DNA of 64,000 nt, from NCBI GenBank assembly GCA_003550325.1, contig QKWP01000441.1, positions 66,261-130,260 of the forward strand, written 5' to 3'. How positions within the stretch are numbered: position 1 is the stretch's first letter; each line of letters starts with the position of its first letter. This stretch comes from Gigaspora rosea. Its lineage: Eukaryota > Glomeromycota > Glomeromycetes > Diversisporales > Gigasporaceae. This document shows positions 33,963-42,374 of this stretch, piece after piece. The translations under genes and the position numbers were made by a program. Below the pieces are notes generated by a model. That model saw only the letters and a program-made list of their open reading frames with translations. It searched no databases and was not told the origin of the DNA.

Positions 33963-34208
33963 CTACGGATTTACAATAAAGACTGTCCTTTCAAATTCTT
34001 CAGGTTCAAAATTTTCAGCAAACCTTCCTCCCGGTTGTATATATCGAATACTAGCAATACGATTGACAGTAATATTTAAGTTCTCCTCAATTTTGCTTTT
34101 AACTTTTTCAAACGAGTCCTCCCACTTAATTTCCACCATGTTTGTAGCAATTGGACCAAAACTGACTCTAAACTTTGGTTTAAAATTATCAGGAATTTCA
34201 GTGGCCAT
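33963..34208 (-). CDS. 81-residue ORF, unknown
   Basis: Reads MATEIPDNFKPKFRVSFGPI with alternating hydrophobic residues, WEDSFEKVKSKIEENLNI and an end EEFERTVFIVNP. The strand-helix-strand look is compatible with a small alpha/beta, even ubiquitin-like, fold, but I have no motif to prove it. Convergent with the 33538 gene across the N gap. Composition is coding-like, unlike its surroundings. Confidence 0.45.
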   Translation of the reverse strand: MATEIPDNFKPKFRVSFGPIATNMVEIKWEDSFEKVKSKIEENLNITVNRIASIRYIQPGGRFAENFEPEEFERTVFIVNP

Positions 34209-35317
34209 TTTTTCGTTTCCTAAACAAAAAAATTTATAATGAGTAAAGTTTCGCTTTCATAGTCGTCCTTGTAAACAATTGTAGGTCGAAACCCTCCAAA
34301 TAAAACAAATACATACATATGTTAGAAATAAATTGCGGGTGTGTAAGACTTTTATGATAAAAAATAAGAGAGCAAAAAAACGTTATTGCCACCTACCCTT
34401 AAAAACCAAAACCGCTTATTTTATAATATCCAATTCGTTAGATCTAAAGAAAAGTTACAAGCTTAGTAATTACATTACCCTAACACAATGCCAGACTACA
34501 CTTAACAAAGCAACTCCGCTCGGTCATAGGTTCCAAACACTGAATCTATTTTGTCGTTTTTTAGGTGAAATTAAACCCCTTACAATCAACAATCGCTTAA
34601 GGTAGGTTTAGATCTGATGATCTCGGAGATGGCAGAGACTACAAGTTCCTGCAACATATGATTTTGAACAAAACTACTGATTAAGAACATTATACGTATT
34701 ACCCTTATAACCTTTTTAAGTCCCATTCTTATCGCGGGATTGTATAAAGTAAGGAAAAGGGTCTAGACATCATTCGTATATTCGTTAATAAAAAAATTGA
34801 CCGTGAGAAATAATTCTGCAGGAAAGTATCACAAAACCTTATATGTACCCAATTTTGTGCAACCGGATCGACAAATATTTTACGAAAGGAATCTGGGTAT
34901 GTATCAAATTTTTTAGTTATCATGTAACATTTATATAACATTGAGGGATCGATCACGGAATGATCATGGAAATTTTATTAAATTCTTATACATGATCAGG
35001 GAACGATCACGGAATGTCGCAGTTTAATTAGCAGAAGATAACAATTCATCGATTTACATGAAGACACATGACTCCGCCTTCTCGTGATAGATTACTTGAA
35101 GGCAGAATTGGATTTGTTAACGATTTTTCTGAATTTCTTTTTTTGAATGAAATGAGAAAAAAGGGTGGTTGATCCAATTTAACAAGCCCGGACACGCGTG
35201 TTCAAACTTTACCCAACATAGCTACTGCGCTACATACTGCGCCTGGTGACATGGTGTCCCACCTCAGCAATTAATTTTTTTAATATATTTAATATCTATA
35301 TATATAATACTAAAAAA
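34209..35317. other. Intergenic stretch of the element
   Basis: No convincing gene. Short frames at 34333-34605 (+) and 34729-34956 (-) lack recognisable features. From 35,076 it contains one double-hairpin unit. At 35,222-35,270 it carries a TACTGCGCCTGGTGACATGG segment, also present at 33,258-33,300 (TACTGCGCCCTTGTGACATA). Confidence 0.5.
35076..35168. repeat. Double-hairpin unit 1
   Basis: Hairpin GCCTTCTCGTGAT/ATTACTTGAAGGC (35076-35103), linker GCAGAATTGGATTTGTTAAC, then second hairpin TTTTTTTGAATGAAATGAGA and A-run. Same architecture as the units at 35,638, 36,391-36,548, 36,758 and 40,260. Confidence 0.65.
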
Positions 35318-35563
35318 ATGACATGTAAAATATATAAGCGCCAAACAAGACTAGGTAAATATTATTCTCAGCGTATAAAGTTAAAAAAAATAGTAAAATC
35401 ATTAGAAGAGACTATAGACTGGATAGAGAATCATATAGAAGAGCAAACTGGTCTTGAGTTTGGCAAAAAACTATCAGATTCAGATTTGGATTCGGATTTA
35501 GACTTGCCTTTTTGTGATCTTCAATTAAGAGCCGAGAAAAAAGGGATCAAGAAGCAAGCTTAA
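35318..35563 (+). CDS. 81-residue charged ORF, unknown
   Basis: Begins MTCKIYKRQTRLGKYYSQRI with a basic, helical N-terminus. It then has LEETIDWIENHIEEQTGLEF and a repeated acidic stretch SDSDLDSDLDL. Start chosen at the first ATG of the frame, preceded by AAAAAA. No family recognised. The basic-then-acidic layout would suit a small nucleic-acid or protein adaptor, but that is speculation. Confidence 0.4.
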   Translation: MTCKIYKRQTRLGKYYSQRIKLKKIVKSLEETIDWIENHIEEQTGLEFGKKLSDSDLDSDLDLPFCDLQLRAEKKGIKKQA

Positions 35564-35626
35564 AATAATAAATACCATCTGCTTCTTCGCAAAGCCTTAC
35601 TTTAGAGTAAGGCCTTGGTTCGTCAA

Positions 35627-35854
35627 CTAAATTTTTCCAGCCCCTTGATCTTTGATCTGTGGGGCAATAATATTTTTTTTCTGAATGTTCTTTTTTCGAA
35701 TGAAATGAGAAAAAAGTTGCTGAAGCTCTTTTTCTTGCTCTAAATACTTAGTTAGCAACTTCTCACTAAGATCATTAATTTCAGCCTTAGATCTAAGAGC
35801 AGAATATAGTTTTTCTTTAAGCTCCGTCTTCTTGCAATTCTTGCTCGAAGACAT
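35627..35854 (-). CDS. 75-residue coiled-coil ORF ending in hairpin-encoded residues
   Basis: MSSSKNCKKTELKEKLYSAL then a coiled coil (INDLSEKLLTKYLEQEKELQ). The last ~26 residues (FIRKKNIQKKNIIAPQIKDQ) are encoded by the double-hairpin unit at 35,638-35,715, as though the unit inserted at, and extended, the gene's 3' end. Convergent with 35318-35563. Unknown function. Confidence 0.4.
   Translation of the reverse strand: MSSSKNCKKTELKEKLYSALRSKAEINDLSEKLLTKYLEQEKELQQLFSHFIRKKNIQKKNIIAPQIKDQGAGKI
35638..35715. repeat. Double-hairpin unit 2
   Basis: Hairpin GCCCCTTGATC TTT GATCTGTGGGGC (35641-35667), an AATAATATTTTTT linker, then TTTTTTCGAATGAAATGAGA (from 35,691). It forms the C-terminal codons of the 35627 ORF. 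Confidence 0.65.
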
Positions 35855-35948
35855 AAATGGTTAGTTAACAAATTTTAGTTAAATATATTTTTTTTTTCGA
35901 GCTTGCGAGAAAAAGTAGTAAAAAAAAATATATTTGGAATAATACATA

Positions 35949-36082
35949 TTTCTGGTTTATCCGGAACTTCCTATATATCCTATATATCCTATATGTCCTA
36001 TTTATCCTATCCGATATATCCAGTATATCCGGTATATCCGGTATATCTGATATATCCGGTATATCTGGTATATCCTATTTAA
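35949..36082. repeat. 9-bp minisatellite TATATCC(G/T)G
   Basis: About 14 tandem units of TATATCCTA / TATATCCGG / TATATCTGG between the 35627 gene and the 36131 gene. It lies in the divergent promoter space of these two genes. Confidence 0.8.
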
Positions 36083-36130
36083 TAAATTATTTCGAAATAA
36101 TATATTAGATATAAAAAAAATATTACTACT

Positions 36131-36631
36131 ATGCTTAGGCAACGCATAAGATATGCTGCTTCTTTTTTATTACTAGCTGATTATGATTTTATTATACAAT
36201 GCCATAATGATAGACCAAGGTCTAAAGTTTTGAATGAGCTAAAAGAAAAATATAGCATATCACAAAAACGTATTTATCAAATTTGGAGAGGCGAAGAAAA
36301 AAATAGGGTTGCCTGGGATCAACCGATTTTTTCTCGCAAGCTCGAAAAAATAAATCTGGATTGCCAATCCAGATTACCAATATATCTGGCTTCGAGTGAT
36401 TTATCACGAGAAGGCGGGAATTCGAAAAGAGAAAATTTAAATAACAAATCAATTTTGCCTTCGAGTAATTTATCACGAGAAGGTAGGGAAAATTTGGCTA
36501 GCAAACTAGTTCTGCCTGAGCCAGCCTCGACGTATATCGAGGAAGGTAAGGATCTAAATGCATTTTATGAAAAAGAAGCTATTCGTGATAAAAAAAATAT
36601 AGCCAAATATCTGCATATACTAGCTAAGTAA
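36131..36631 (+). CDS. HTH-like 166-residue protein with in-frame hairpin insertions
   Basis: Residues 1-60 look like a DNA-binding helix-turn-helix: PRSKVLNELKEKYSISQKRI then YQIWRG. From about residue 68 to 140 the protein is encoded by hairpin repeats that stay in frame: FSRKLEKINLDCQSRL, LASSDLSREGGNSKREN, LPSSNLSREGRENL, LPEPASTYIEEG. The C-terminal AFYEKEAIRDKKNIAKYLHI resumes helix-like sequence. So about 40% of the protein appears to be inserted repeat. Divergent from 35627 and convergent with the protease gene. The HTH call is by pattern only. Confidence 0.5.
   Translation: MLRQRIRYAASFLLLADYDFIIQCHNDRPRSKVLNELKEKYSISQKRIYQIWRGEEKNRVAWDQPIFSRKLEKINLDCQSRLPIYLASSDLSREGGNSKRENLNNKSILPSSNLSREGRENLASKLVLPEPASTYIEEGKDLNAFYEKEAIRDKKNIAKYLHILAK
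36330..36550. repeat. Cluster of double-hairpin units inside the 36131 gene
   Basis: In order: TTTTTTCTCGCAAGCTCGAA (36,327), AATCTGGATTGCCAATCCAG (36,355), GGCTTCGAGTGATTTATCAC (36388), TTCGAAAAGAGAAAATTTAA linker (36,421), GCCTTCGAGTAATTTATCAC (36457), and GCCTGAGCCAGCCTCGACGT with its CGAGG partner (36514-36545). The lengths keep the reading frame open throughout. Confidence 0.7.
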
Positions 36632-36735
36632 AAGATCCAGCTCATCATAGAATGATAAAAACTTCTCACATACCTCATTGAGAACCTCTTTAGCATTAAG
36701 AGTATCAAATAACATTTTTTCAAGTTCTTCATAAC

Positions 36736-37572
36736 TCATATATTTTTTTTTTCTGACCCACCTTCCCCGACACAAGTCGAGGCCGGCTCAGGCAGAATTG
36801 ATATGTTAACCAAATTTTCTCTTTTCGAATTTATGAGAAAAGAGTGGGACTTATGTACTGAAAGGGGTATAGTAATTACTTTATTTTTATGTATTAACTT
36901 GAATTCACGCTTAACAATGGGCTCCCATCCAGCTCGATCAAGCCAAGGTGTACCCAATAATATCCAGGGTTTATCATCATCCATAACCGGAAAGTCTTCA
37001 GAGATTGTACAACTATTTTCTCCCTGACCAACCGTAACCGAAATGTTATAAGATATGCCTGAAGACTCTAAGGAATTATTACGCCATTTAACTGATGGTT
37101 TCTTATTTTTATCTACTTCTGCTCCCAATAGTTTTATAAGGCCTTTTGAGATAACTGAGCAATTTGCCCCACTATCTATCATGGTGGAAGGCACTTGTAC
37201 GATTTTTCCTAATGGCGAGCTAATCTTGCAACATATAGTAGCGACATCATTGGGAATAATTTTACGAATAAAATTAATTTCTATAGGGTTGGGCCATGAA
37301 ATTTCTGTCTCTGATTGCGATCCCTCTGGGGCTGTTTGGGGCGGTATATTTGTTTGCTGGGAAGCAATTCGAATTAGATCTGATATTGGTTGCAAGATAT
37401 GAGAGAATATCATAGTAATCTCATGCCAGAACTTTTCACGTTCCTTGTCTGAGAAATTTGAAGTAAAATGATTTAGAACGGGATCTTTTAGTGCAATGAA
37501 TTCAGCATTAATCATATTGTAACCATTAATAGAAACTTCTTTAGGCTGTGTACGAGTAAATGAATCAACCAT
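36736..37572 (-). CDS. Retropepsin-like aspartic protease (Gag-associated)
   Basis: A 278-residue frame. The catalytic region is VPSTMIDSGANCSVISKGLI: hydrophobic residues, D-S-G-A, then the V-I-S strand, as in clan AA retropepsins of Ty3-like elements. Downstream, DDKPWILLGTPWL resembles the conserved I-L-G helix segment. One D-S-G per chain implies a homodimer. The open frame continues upstream without stop to about 37,742 (TYSDTKRSKKRKS...), immediately after a 12-A run at the end of gag, so it is probably made as a Gag-protease fusion by frameshifting. The C-terminal SKRENLVNISILPEPASTCV is encoded by double-hairpin unit 36,758-36,845. Expected to cleave Gag. A protease of this type is not the Polinton cysteine protease. 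Confidence 0.75.
   Translation of the reverse strand: MVDSFTRTQPKEVSINGYNMINAEFIALKDPVLNHFTSNFSDKEREKFWHEITMIFSHILQPISDLIRIASQQTNIPPQTAPEGSQSETEISWPNPIEINFIRKIIPNDVATICCKISSPLGKIVQVPSTMIDSGANCSVISKGLIKLLGAEVDKNKKPSVKWRNNSLESSGISYNISVTVGQGENSCTISEDFPVMDDDKPWILLGTPWLDRAGWEPIVKREFKLIHKNKVITIPLSVHKSHSFLINSKRENLVNISILPEPASTCVGEGGSEKKNI
36758..36845. repeat. Double-hairpin unit at the protease 3' end
   Basis: CCTTCCCCGACACAAGTCGA / GGCCGGCTCAGG (36761-36793), linker CAGAATTGATATGTTAACCA, then TTTTCGAATTTATGAGAAAA (36,827-36,846). It is the inverse of the GCCTGAGCC unit in the 36131 gene, and both genes encode the peptide LPEPAST from it. Confidence 0.75.
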
Positions 37573-37732
37573 TGATCGTAAAATAGCAAAAAATGCGTTT
37601 AGGCTAATATTATTTGTAGGAATTTTAAGTAGCCTAATATCTTTACTGCCCTTTTTATCAGAAGCGGTGTTACTAGATTTTTTGCTAGAAGTTTTTGGCC
37701 TGGCACTTTTGCGCTTCTTTGATCTCTTGGTA

Positions 37733-40258
37733 TCAGAATAAGTTTTTTTTTTTTATAGCATTGACTTCGTATTCTTCTGAATCGCTTTCTGAATTACTAG
37801 ACTCACTAGTCCCAGAGGAATCCGATCCTGATTCATTCCATGAACGCGCCAAGGTATTGGTTTCAAGTTCATTTTCACTAGATGTCGTACTATTTTCGCT
37901 ATCGCTAGAGTCTGAAGATGATTCATCTGAAATTATATGGGCGTTAACACGCTTGGATGATTTCTTTTTTTTGGTCTTAGATTTTGATTTTGTCTTGCGA
38001 CGAGAAGATTTGGGTTTGCTAGAAATCTTTTTTATAGCTTTATTCATTTTAGTCTGATTGATTTTAAGGTCTTCTAATTGCCTACGCATATCTTCTACGG
38101 GATCATTATCTGTAACTTCAACATTCTTTATTACCGGTTTTGGGGGTAAATCGGGCTTGGGAACAGGAACAAATTCTGATATCTCTCCAAGAAGCCATTG
38201 TAAAAATTTACCCTTATTTGTATCTTGTATAATTTGAGAGGTTCCTGGAGGTTGTGGTCTATAGTCGGGTTGAGATGGTTGAGAAGAAATAGATTGAGAT
38301 TCTATAGATGGCATCATAGATTTTATTAAGTTTTCGACTTCAGTTTTGGTCATACCCAAATTGCTTGAATAATTGTTTTTTCTATGAGATTTATCCGATG
38401 ATGCTGGACCCGAATATAAATAAGCTCCAGACAATTGCTCTGTCTTATATCTTTCAATTTCTTCGAGCTCAGTGAGCAATTCTGATACGGGCCTATTAAT
38501 TCCGATGCGTCGAATTTCTAATTGATTGTCAGGAGAAATGCCACGAATAAATTGTAAACGAATTTGTTGATCATCAATTCCTGCAAGCCTAGCAAGTTTA
38601 CGTAACTTAGAATAAAATCGACCCACAGAATCACTGCCTTGGACCGTTGAACCAAAGAGCATTCGCTGTTTTTCCGCAGTGACTGTGGGATAGTTAGTTT
38701 TAAGCCAGTATATTGCCTGGCCAAGTCGAATTCCATCTGCTACTATAGTTTGTCCGGCATTAGCATTTGGGGCATTGGGTAATCGATCTGTTGGGCGCCC
38801 ATCGGCAAAAGACCAGTCTTCATCAAATACTGTATGAGCTGGAATAACAATATTTCCAGCCTGGCCCACAGTGCCATGTCTTAAATTCGCTCCAAGTTGT
38901 GCCGCCGTTCGTCCCTGAGTCGCACCCAAATTGGCTTGGCCAGTATTATCTAATAAATTTCTCAATTCACAATTCTTTCTTCGAAAAGATCTTTCATACC
39001 AATCTTTAGCATCGCCTTTGAGGCATGTTTCAAAAAGACCATGTGCTCGAACTCTATGGGCATGTCCGGCTAATACATTAATTCCTACAGCCACAAGATA
39101 TGAGCGAAAAGAATCAATAAATTCTTCTGGATCCTCATCGGGATAGCCATTAAAATTTGGGGGTGGGTATTCTGCCATTCCTATTCGTTGTATATTTGGT
39201 GGGTTATTCTGTAGCGTAAAAATTTGTTGATTTAAATTATTAATTAATTGTTCTGAATTTCGGGCCCATGTTTTCCATTTACCCCATTTATTTTGTATAG
39301 TCTTACATCTATTTTTCCACTTGTTGTATCGATTTGTTGTAAGATTTAAGAGATGCGTGGTAATTGTTCCATCTGTCTTACAATTCTGTAGTTGATGATA
39401 GGCTCTTCTATTTTTGAATCTTAATGCAAAGCTTTCTAGGAGCAATTCTGATATCCGCCTTTTTTGGGTACAGATTGTGATTCGGCCATTAAGTTCTCGA
39501 GATTTAAATATATTATGCTGTGTTCTATGGGCCTCATAGGCCTGGTGAAGAAGATCATAGTCATTTTGAAGCGTGGCTAACTGGGTTTGTGAATCGGCAA
39601 ACTGGGTCTGTGAATCAGCAAACTGGGTCTGAGAATCAGCTAACTGGGTTTGCAAAGTTATTAGCTGGGTCTGCAAATTCGCTACTCGATTTTCGGCATG
39701 GATTGCTCGTGTATTCGCCCGTGGATATATTTCTCGTACCAACTCTTCAAACTTATCTCCGGCTTCAGAAATTATTCTAAGATAATCTGCAATATCATCT
39801 AATATCGGGGCTGTTGTAATTGGGCTTTGAAAATACAGTCTAATATTAGTAATCTCTCGCTGAATCCTATTATTTTGAATCCTAGCTTGATTTTCAGGTA
39901 GAGATAATGTTCGGGGAGATCGGGGTGATCCTGGTGGTTGCGCCATATCTATATTATTATACAAAGCAAGAATTTTTTCATTAAGCTTGTCTATTTCATC
40001 CTGGAAAATTGCTAACCGCTTTTCTATATAATCAATGTACTTTTCTTGGCTCTCAGAATTTTGGAGTGCCTTTTCTAACTTTTCTTTAAGATTAGAAATT
40101 TCTAATCGCAATGGATCTAGGTCCTTATCACGAATTAAGATTTCTTTTTCAAGGTAATTAATATAATCCTCTTTTGAGATAAGATCCTGTTGAAATTTGC
40201 TGACTCGATCTTGTATAGCTAATAAGGCACCTTTAAATTGCTCGATTCTTTCCCCCAT
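37733..40258 (-). CDS. Coiled-coil Gag-like protein (Ty3-type capsid region)
   Basis: From ATG 40258 (MGERIEQFKGALLAIQDRVS) about 841 residues. Order: coiled coil (~1-100); Pro/Ser spacer MAQPPGSPRSPR; a second coiled coil with a 7-residue repeat LADSQTQF; a basic, Trp-rich stretch; then a Gag capsid-like domain starting MAEYPPPNFNGYPDEDPEEF. That domain contains CLKGDAKDWYERSF, LRKLARLAGIDDQQIRLQFI and RPVSELLTELEEIE, as in Ty3/gypsy Gag. The tail is Lys/Ser-rich then Glu/Ser-rich. I see no CCHC knuckle. The frame is open 39 codons further upstream, but that part is hairpin sequence, so I prefer 40258. Likely forms particles or coats the element; divergent from the integrase. Confidence 0.75.
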   Translation of the reverse strand: MGERIEQFKGALLAIQDRVSKFQQDLISKEDYINYLEKEILIRDKDLDPLRLEISNLKEKLEKALQNSESQEKYIDYIEKRLAIFQDEIDKLNEKILALYNNIDMAQPPGSPRSPRTLSLPENQARIQNNRIQREITNIRLYFQSPITTAPILDDIADYLRIISEAGDKFEELVREIYPRANTRAIHAENRVANLQTQLITLQTQLADSQTQFADSQTQFADSQTQLATLQNDYDLLHQAYEAHRTQHNIFKSRELNGRITICTQKRRISELLLESFALRFKNRRAYHQLQNCKTDGTITTHLLNLTTNRYNKWKNRCKTIQNKWGKWKTWARNSEQLINNLNQQIFTLQNNPPNIQRIGMAEYPPPNFNGYPDEDPEEFIDSFRSYLVAVGINVLAGHAHRVRAHGLFETCLKGDAKDWYERSFRRKNCELRNLLDNTGQANLGATQGRTAAQLGANLRHGTVGQAGNIVIPAHTVFDEDWSFADGRPTDRLPNAPNANAGQTIVADGIRLGQAIYWLKTNYPTVTAEKQRMLFGSTVQGSDSVGRFYSKLRKLARLAGIDDQQIRLQFIRGISPDNQLEIRRIGINRPVSELLTELEEIERYKTEQLSGAYLYSGPASSDKSHRKNNYSSNLGMTKTEVENLIKSMMPSIESQSISSQPSQPDYRPQPPGTSQIIQDTNKGKFLQWLLGEISEFVPVPKPDLPPKPVIKNVEVTDNDPVEDMRRQLEDLKINQTKMNKAIKKISSKPKSSRRKTKSKSKTKKKKSSKRVNAHIISDESSSDSSDSENSTTSSENELETNTLARSWNESGSDSSGTSESSNSESDSEEYEVNAIKKKNLF
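37743..37754 (-). promoter_or_regulatory. A12 slippery tract between gag and protease
   Basis: On the coding strand, GCTAT is followed by 12 A then CTTATTCTGA. The gag frame ends there as AIKKKNLF-stop. A net +1 (or -2) shift enters the protease frame (TYSDTKRS...), which has no upstream start of its own. Either a programmed frameshift, polymerase slippage, or a homopolymer sequencing error. Confidence 0.55.
39583..39680. repeat. 21-bp in-frame repeat in gag
   Basis: Four to five tandem 21-bp units (AACTGGGTCTGTGAATCAGC type) encode the heptads Q-T-Q-L/F-A-D-S on the minus strand, extending the coiled coil by whole heptads. Confidence 0.75.
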
Positions 40259-40377
40259 TTTTTTCCCTTTTTTTCTCATAAATTCGAAAAAAAAGAAAAA
40301 GATAGTTATCTGTTTTTTTAAAAATATATTTTGTCCCACAGATCGTAGATCAAGGGACTGAGCAAGCCGGCTCAAAA
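40259..40377. promoter_or_regulatory. Divergent gag/integrase spacer with a double-hairpin unit
   Basis: The 119 bp between the gag and integrase ATGs contain TTTTTTCTCATAAATTCGAA (near 40,272) and CCCACAGATCGTAGATCAAG (from 40,334), i.e. both hairpins of a double-hairpin unit. Presumably holds both promoters. Confidence 0.5.
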
Positions 40378-41445
40378 ATGTTGTCTATTCCTATAATACA
40401 AATAGATTCTGGAAATGTTCGTGAACTAGATATATCTATTGCCTTGCGTAAAATTTATTACCATCCTAATGGTTATCAAAGAACCATAAAAAAATTGTAT
40501 GAAGCTTCTCTAAAAGCCAGATATGATTTTTCTATAGATGAGGTATGTAATTGGCTTGAAAAACAGGCTTTATATCAGATTCATAAACCCCGTCCAAGAT
40601 TTATTCCTAGAGCCTCATTTAATAGTATACAAATTCCTAATGAATGCCATCAAGCTGATATTCTTTATATGCCCCATGACCGAATTAATAATATAACTTA
40701 TAAATATTGCTTATGTATAGTTGATGTGGCTTCACGATTTAAGTGGGCGGTTCCTTTAGCTGATAGGTCAGCTTATTCTGTGGCCAAGGCCTTTAAGAAA
40801 GTTTATAGTAATTCCAAGTGCCCTCTTATTTGGCCTAAATTATTAATGGTCGATCCCGGTTCTGAATTTAAATCTGATTGTAAAGAATTAATGGAAAAAT
40901 ATAATGTTAAAATTAAGGTTGGCACGTCTCATAGAAGCCAAGGTATTGTTGAAAGATTTAATCGTACTTTAGCTGAAAAATTGTTTCGGTTACAGGATGC
41001 TTCTGATTTATTGTTACCTATATCTAAGAGATCGAGAGCTTGGGTTAAAAATCTTTATATAATTATTGATAACCTTAATAATTCGGTAACTAGATTAATT
41101 GGCATGGCTCCGGCAAAAGCTATAAAAATGAATCAGATTATTTCAGCATCTTCTAAGTTACGCAATGGGACTATGGGATTTAATGAGCCTAAATTAGATT
41201 TTAATACTTTGGTTAGATATTTACTTGAGCCGGGAGAGCTGGAAGGCGGTTTTAAGCGAGCAACTGATATGAACTGGTCTCCCCAAGTTTATCATATTCG
41301 TGAAGCTTTGGTGCAAAAAAATCAGCCAATTTTGTATTGGCTAGAAGATGACGAAGGCAATGAACCAAAGCGGTCTTTTGTCAGAGAGGAGCTCCAAGTT
41401 GTAAAAGATATAGAATTACCTCCTCAGTGGGTACTTACGAATTAA
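40378..41445 (+). CDS. Polinton-type rve integrase
   Basis: A 355-residue protein. N-terminal region YYHPNGYQRTIKKLYEASLK then VCNWLEKQALYQIHKPRPR, as in Polinton/Maverick integrases, without a clear HHCC zinc finger. Catalytic core: first Asp in HQADILYM, second in LLMVDPGSEF, Glu in HRSQGIVERFNRTLAEK (about 32 residues after the second Asp), giving the DDE triad. The C-terminus YHIREALVQKNQPILYWLED, then KRSFVREELQVV, fits the family's SH3-like end. It should join the TIR ends to target DNA, consistent with the 5-bp TSD. Complete and unbroken, in contrast to the polymerase. Gene order next to gag is divergent. Confidence 0.85.
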   Translation: MLSIPIIQIDSGNVRELDISIALRKIYYHPNGYQRTIKKLYEASLKARYDFSIDEVCNWLEKQALYQIHKPRPRFIPRASFNSIQIPNECHQADILYMPHDRINNITYKYCLCIVDVASRFKWAVPLADRSAYSVAKAFKKVYSNSKCPLIWPKLLMVDPGSEFKSDCKELMEKYNVKIKVGTSHRSQGIVERFNRTLAEKLFRLQDASDLLLPISKRSRAWVKNLYIIIDNLNNSVTRLIGMAPAKAIKMNQIISASSKLRNGTMGFNEPKLDFNTLVRYLLEPGELEGGFKRATDMNWSPQVYHIREALVQKNQPILYWLEDDEGNEPKRSFVREELQVVKDIELPPQWVLTN

Positions 41446-41504
41446 AAATTTTATAATACGAAAGATGTTCGTGGAATGCTTCAAGTTGGTGTTCCTCTGG
41501 TCTT

Positions 41505-41885
41505 TTATAAATTAATAAATTCTTCTGTTTCTTTATCGATTTGGGCTTCGTCAACGAAGTGGTCTTGGGCTAATTTGTAATATAGTTTATATAGTTCTAT
41601 AATCGAATTAAGAATCTTTGGATCTCGCCTATACCATGATTTGTAGTCATTCATAATTTCATTATATTTGTCTTTATTGGGAAATATTGTCATGGCCAAA
41701 TTTAGTATATATTCTTCTGGGTCTTCTGCTTGACGTAATTTTCTAATTCTTTCTTTATAGTTTTGCATGAACTTGCTGTCTTTTGGTTTTCTATAATAGA
41801 GGCCTGCTTTGATTACATTAATTAAAGCTTGCTCGACGTCTTTGTATGTGGGCTTGGCTTCGGTAAATAAATTTTGTGTGCTCAT
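41505..41885 (-). CDS. 126-residue ORF near the right TIR, unknown
   Basis: Starts MSTQNLFTEAKPTYKDVEQA. Predominantly helical, Lys/Glu/Tyr-rich, with KDSKFMQNYKERIRKLRQAE and MNDYKSWYRRDPKILNSIIE. Convergent with the integrase and reading away from the right TIR. Uninterrupted and coding-like. No domain recognised; could be a structural or DNA-bound accessory protein. Confidence 0.5.
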   Translation of the reverse strand: MSTQNLFTEAKPTYKDVEQALINVIKAGLYYRKPKDSKFMQNYKERIRKLRQAEDPEEYILNLAMTIFPNKDKYNEIMNDYKSWYRRDPKILNSIIELYKLYYKLAQDHFVDEAQIDKETEEFINL

Positions 41886-41958
41886 TGTAAAATAAATTTT
41901 TATATAATACCTTTACAGACTTTTTTCTTTAATTAATTATTTTTCCCTATAGGCAAAA

Positions 41959-42195
41959 ATGATCAGAGAATATTCTTGCCCATATTTATACAATAATAGC
42001 GAGGCTTGCGGTAGGCCTTGCATGCGACCTGAAGGGTACCACTTTCATTGGAAATCTAAAGTACATATTCTGTGTAGTGAATGTGGTAAGCCCACTGGCT
42101 CGAGTTCGGGGCGGTGTTCGTTACATGTTAAGGGCTATTATGTGATCCAATATTATAACAAATTGCGTAATAAGGCCTTAAAAAACTCAGAATAG
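41959..42195 (+). CDS. Small Cys/His-rich zinc-binding protein, right TIR copy
   Basis: 78 residues, 71 identical to the left-arm copy. Differences: G3R, H11Y, G14S, C27Y, R36H, Q51R, R67K (approximate numbering). C27Y replaces one candidate ligand, so the first knuckle may use the neighbouring His residues, or this copy may be weakened. Reads outward, like the left copy. Nucleic-acid binding is inferred from two Cys/His knuckles and a basic tail. Confidence 0.65.
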   Translation: MIREYSCPYLYNNSEACGRPCMRPEGYHFHWKSKVHILCSECGKPTGSSSGRCSLHVKGYYVIQYYNKLRNKALKNSE

Positions 42196-42327
42196 ATAGT
42201 GATTTTTAGTAAAACTTTTTGGTAAGACTTTACTGGGTTAAATTTTTTTGGTAAGACTTTTTGGTAAGACTTTGCCGGATTAAATTTTTGGTAAGACTTT
42301 TTGGTAAGACTTGGGTATAGAAAACAA

Positions 42328-42374
42328 AAAGTCTTACCAAAAATGGGGCAAGCCCCATTTTCGGTGAGATTTTT
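42328..42374. promoter_or_regulatory. TIR hairpin (right)
   Basis: AAGTCTTACCAAAAATGGGG CA AGCCCCATTTTCGGTGAGAT: inverse counterpart of 26602-26651, downstream of the zinc ORF. Perfect GGGGC/GCCCC inner stem. Confidence 0.6.

Noticed and set aside
37055-39780. Plus-strand frames opposite gag and protease
   Set aside because: Antisense shadows; the minus-strand frames carry recognisable domains.
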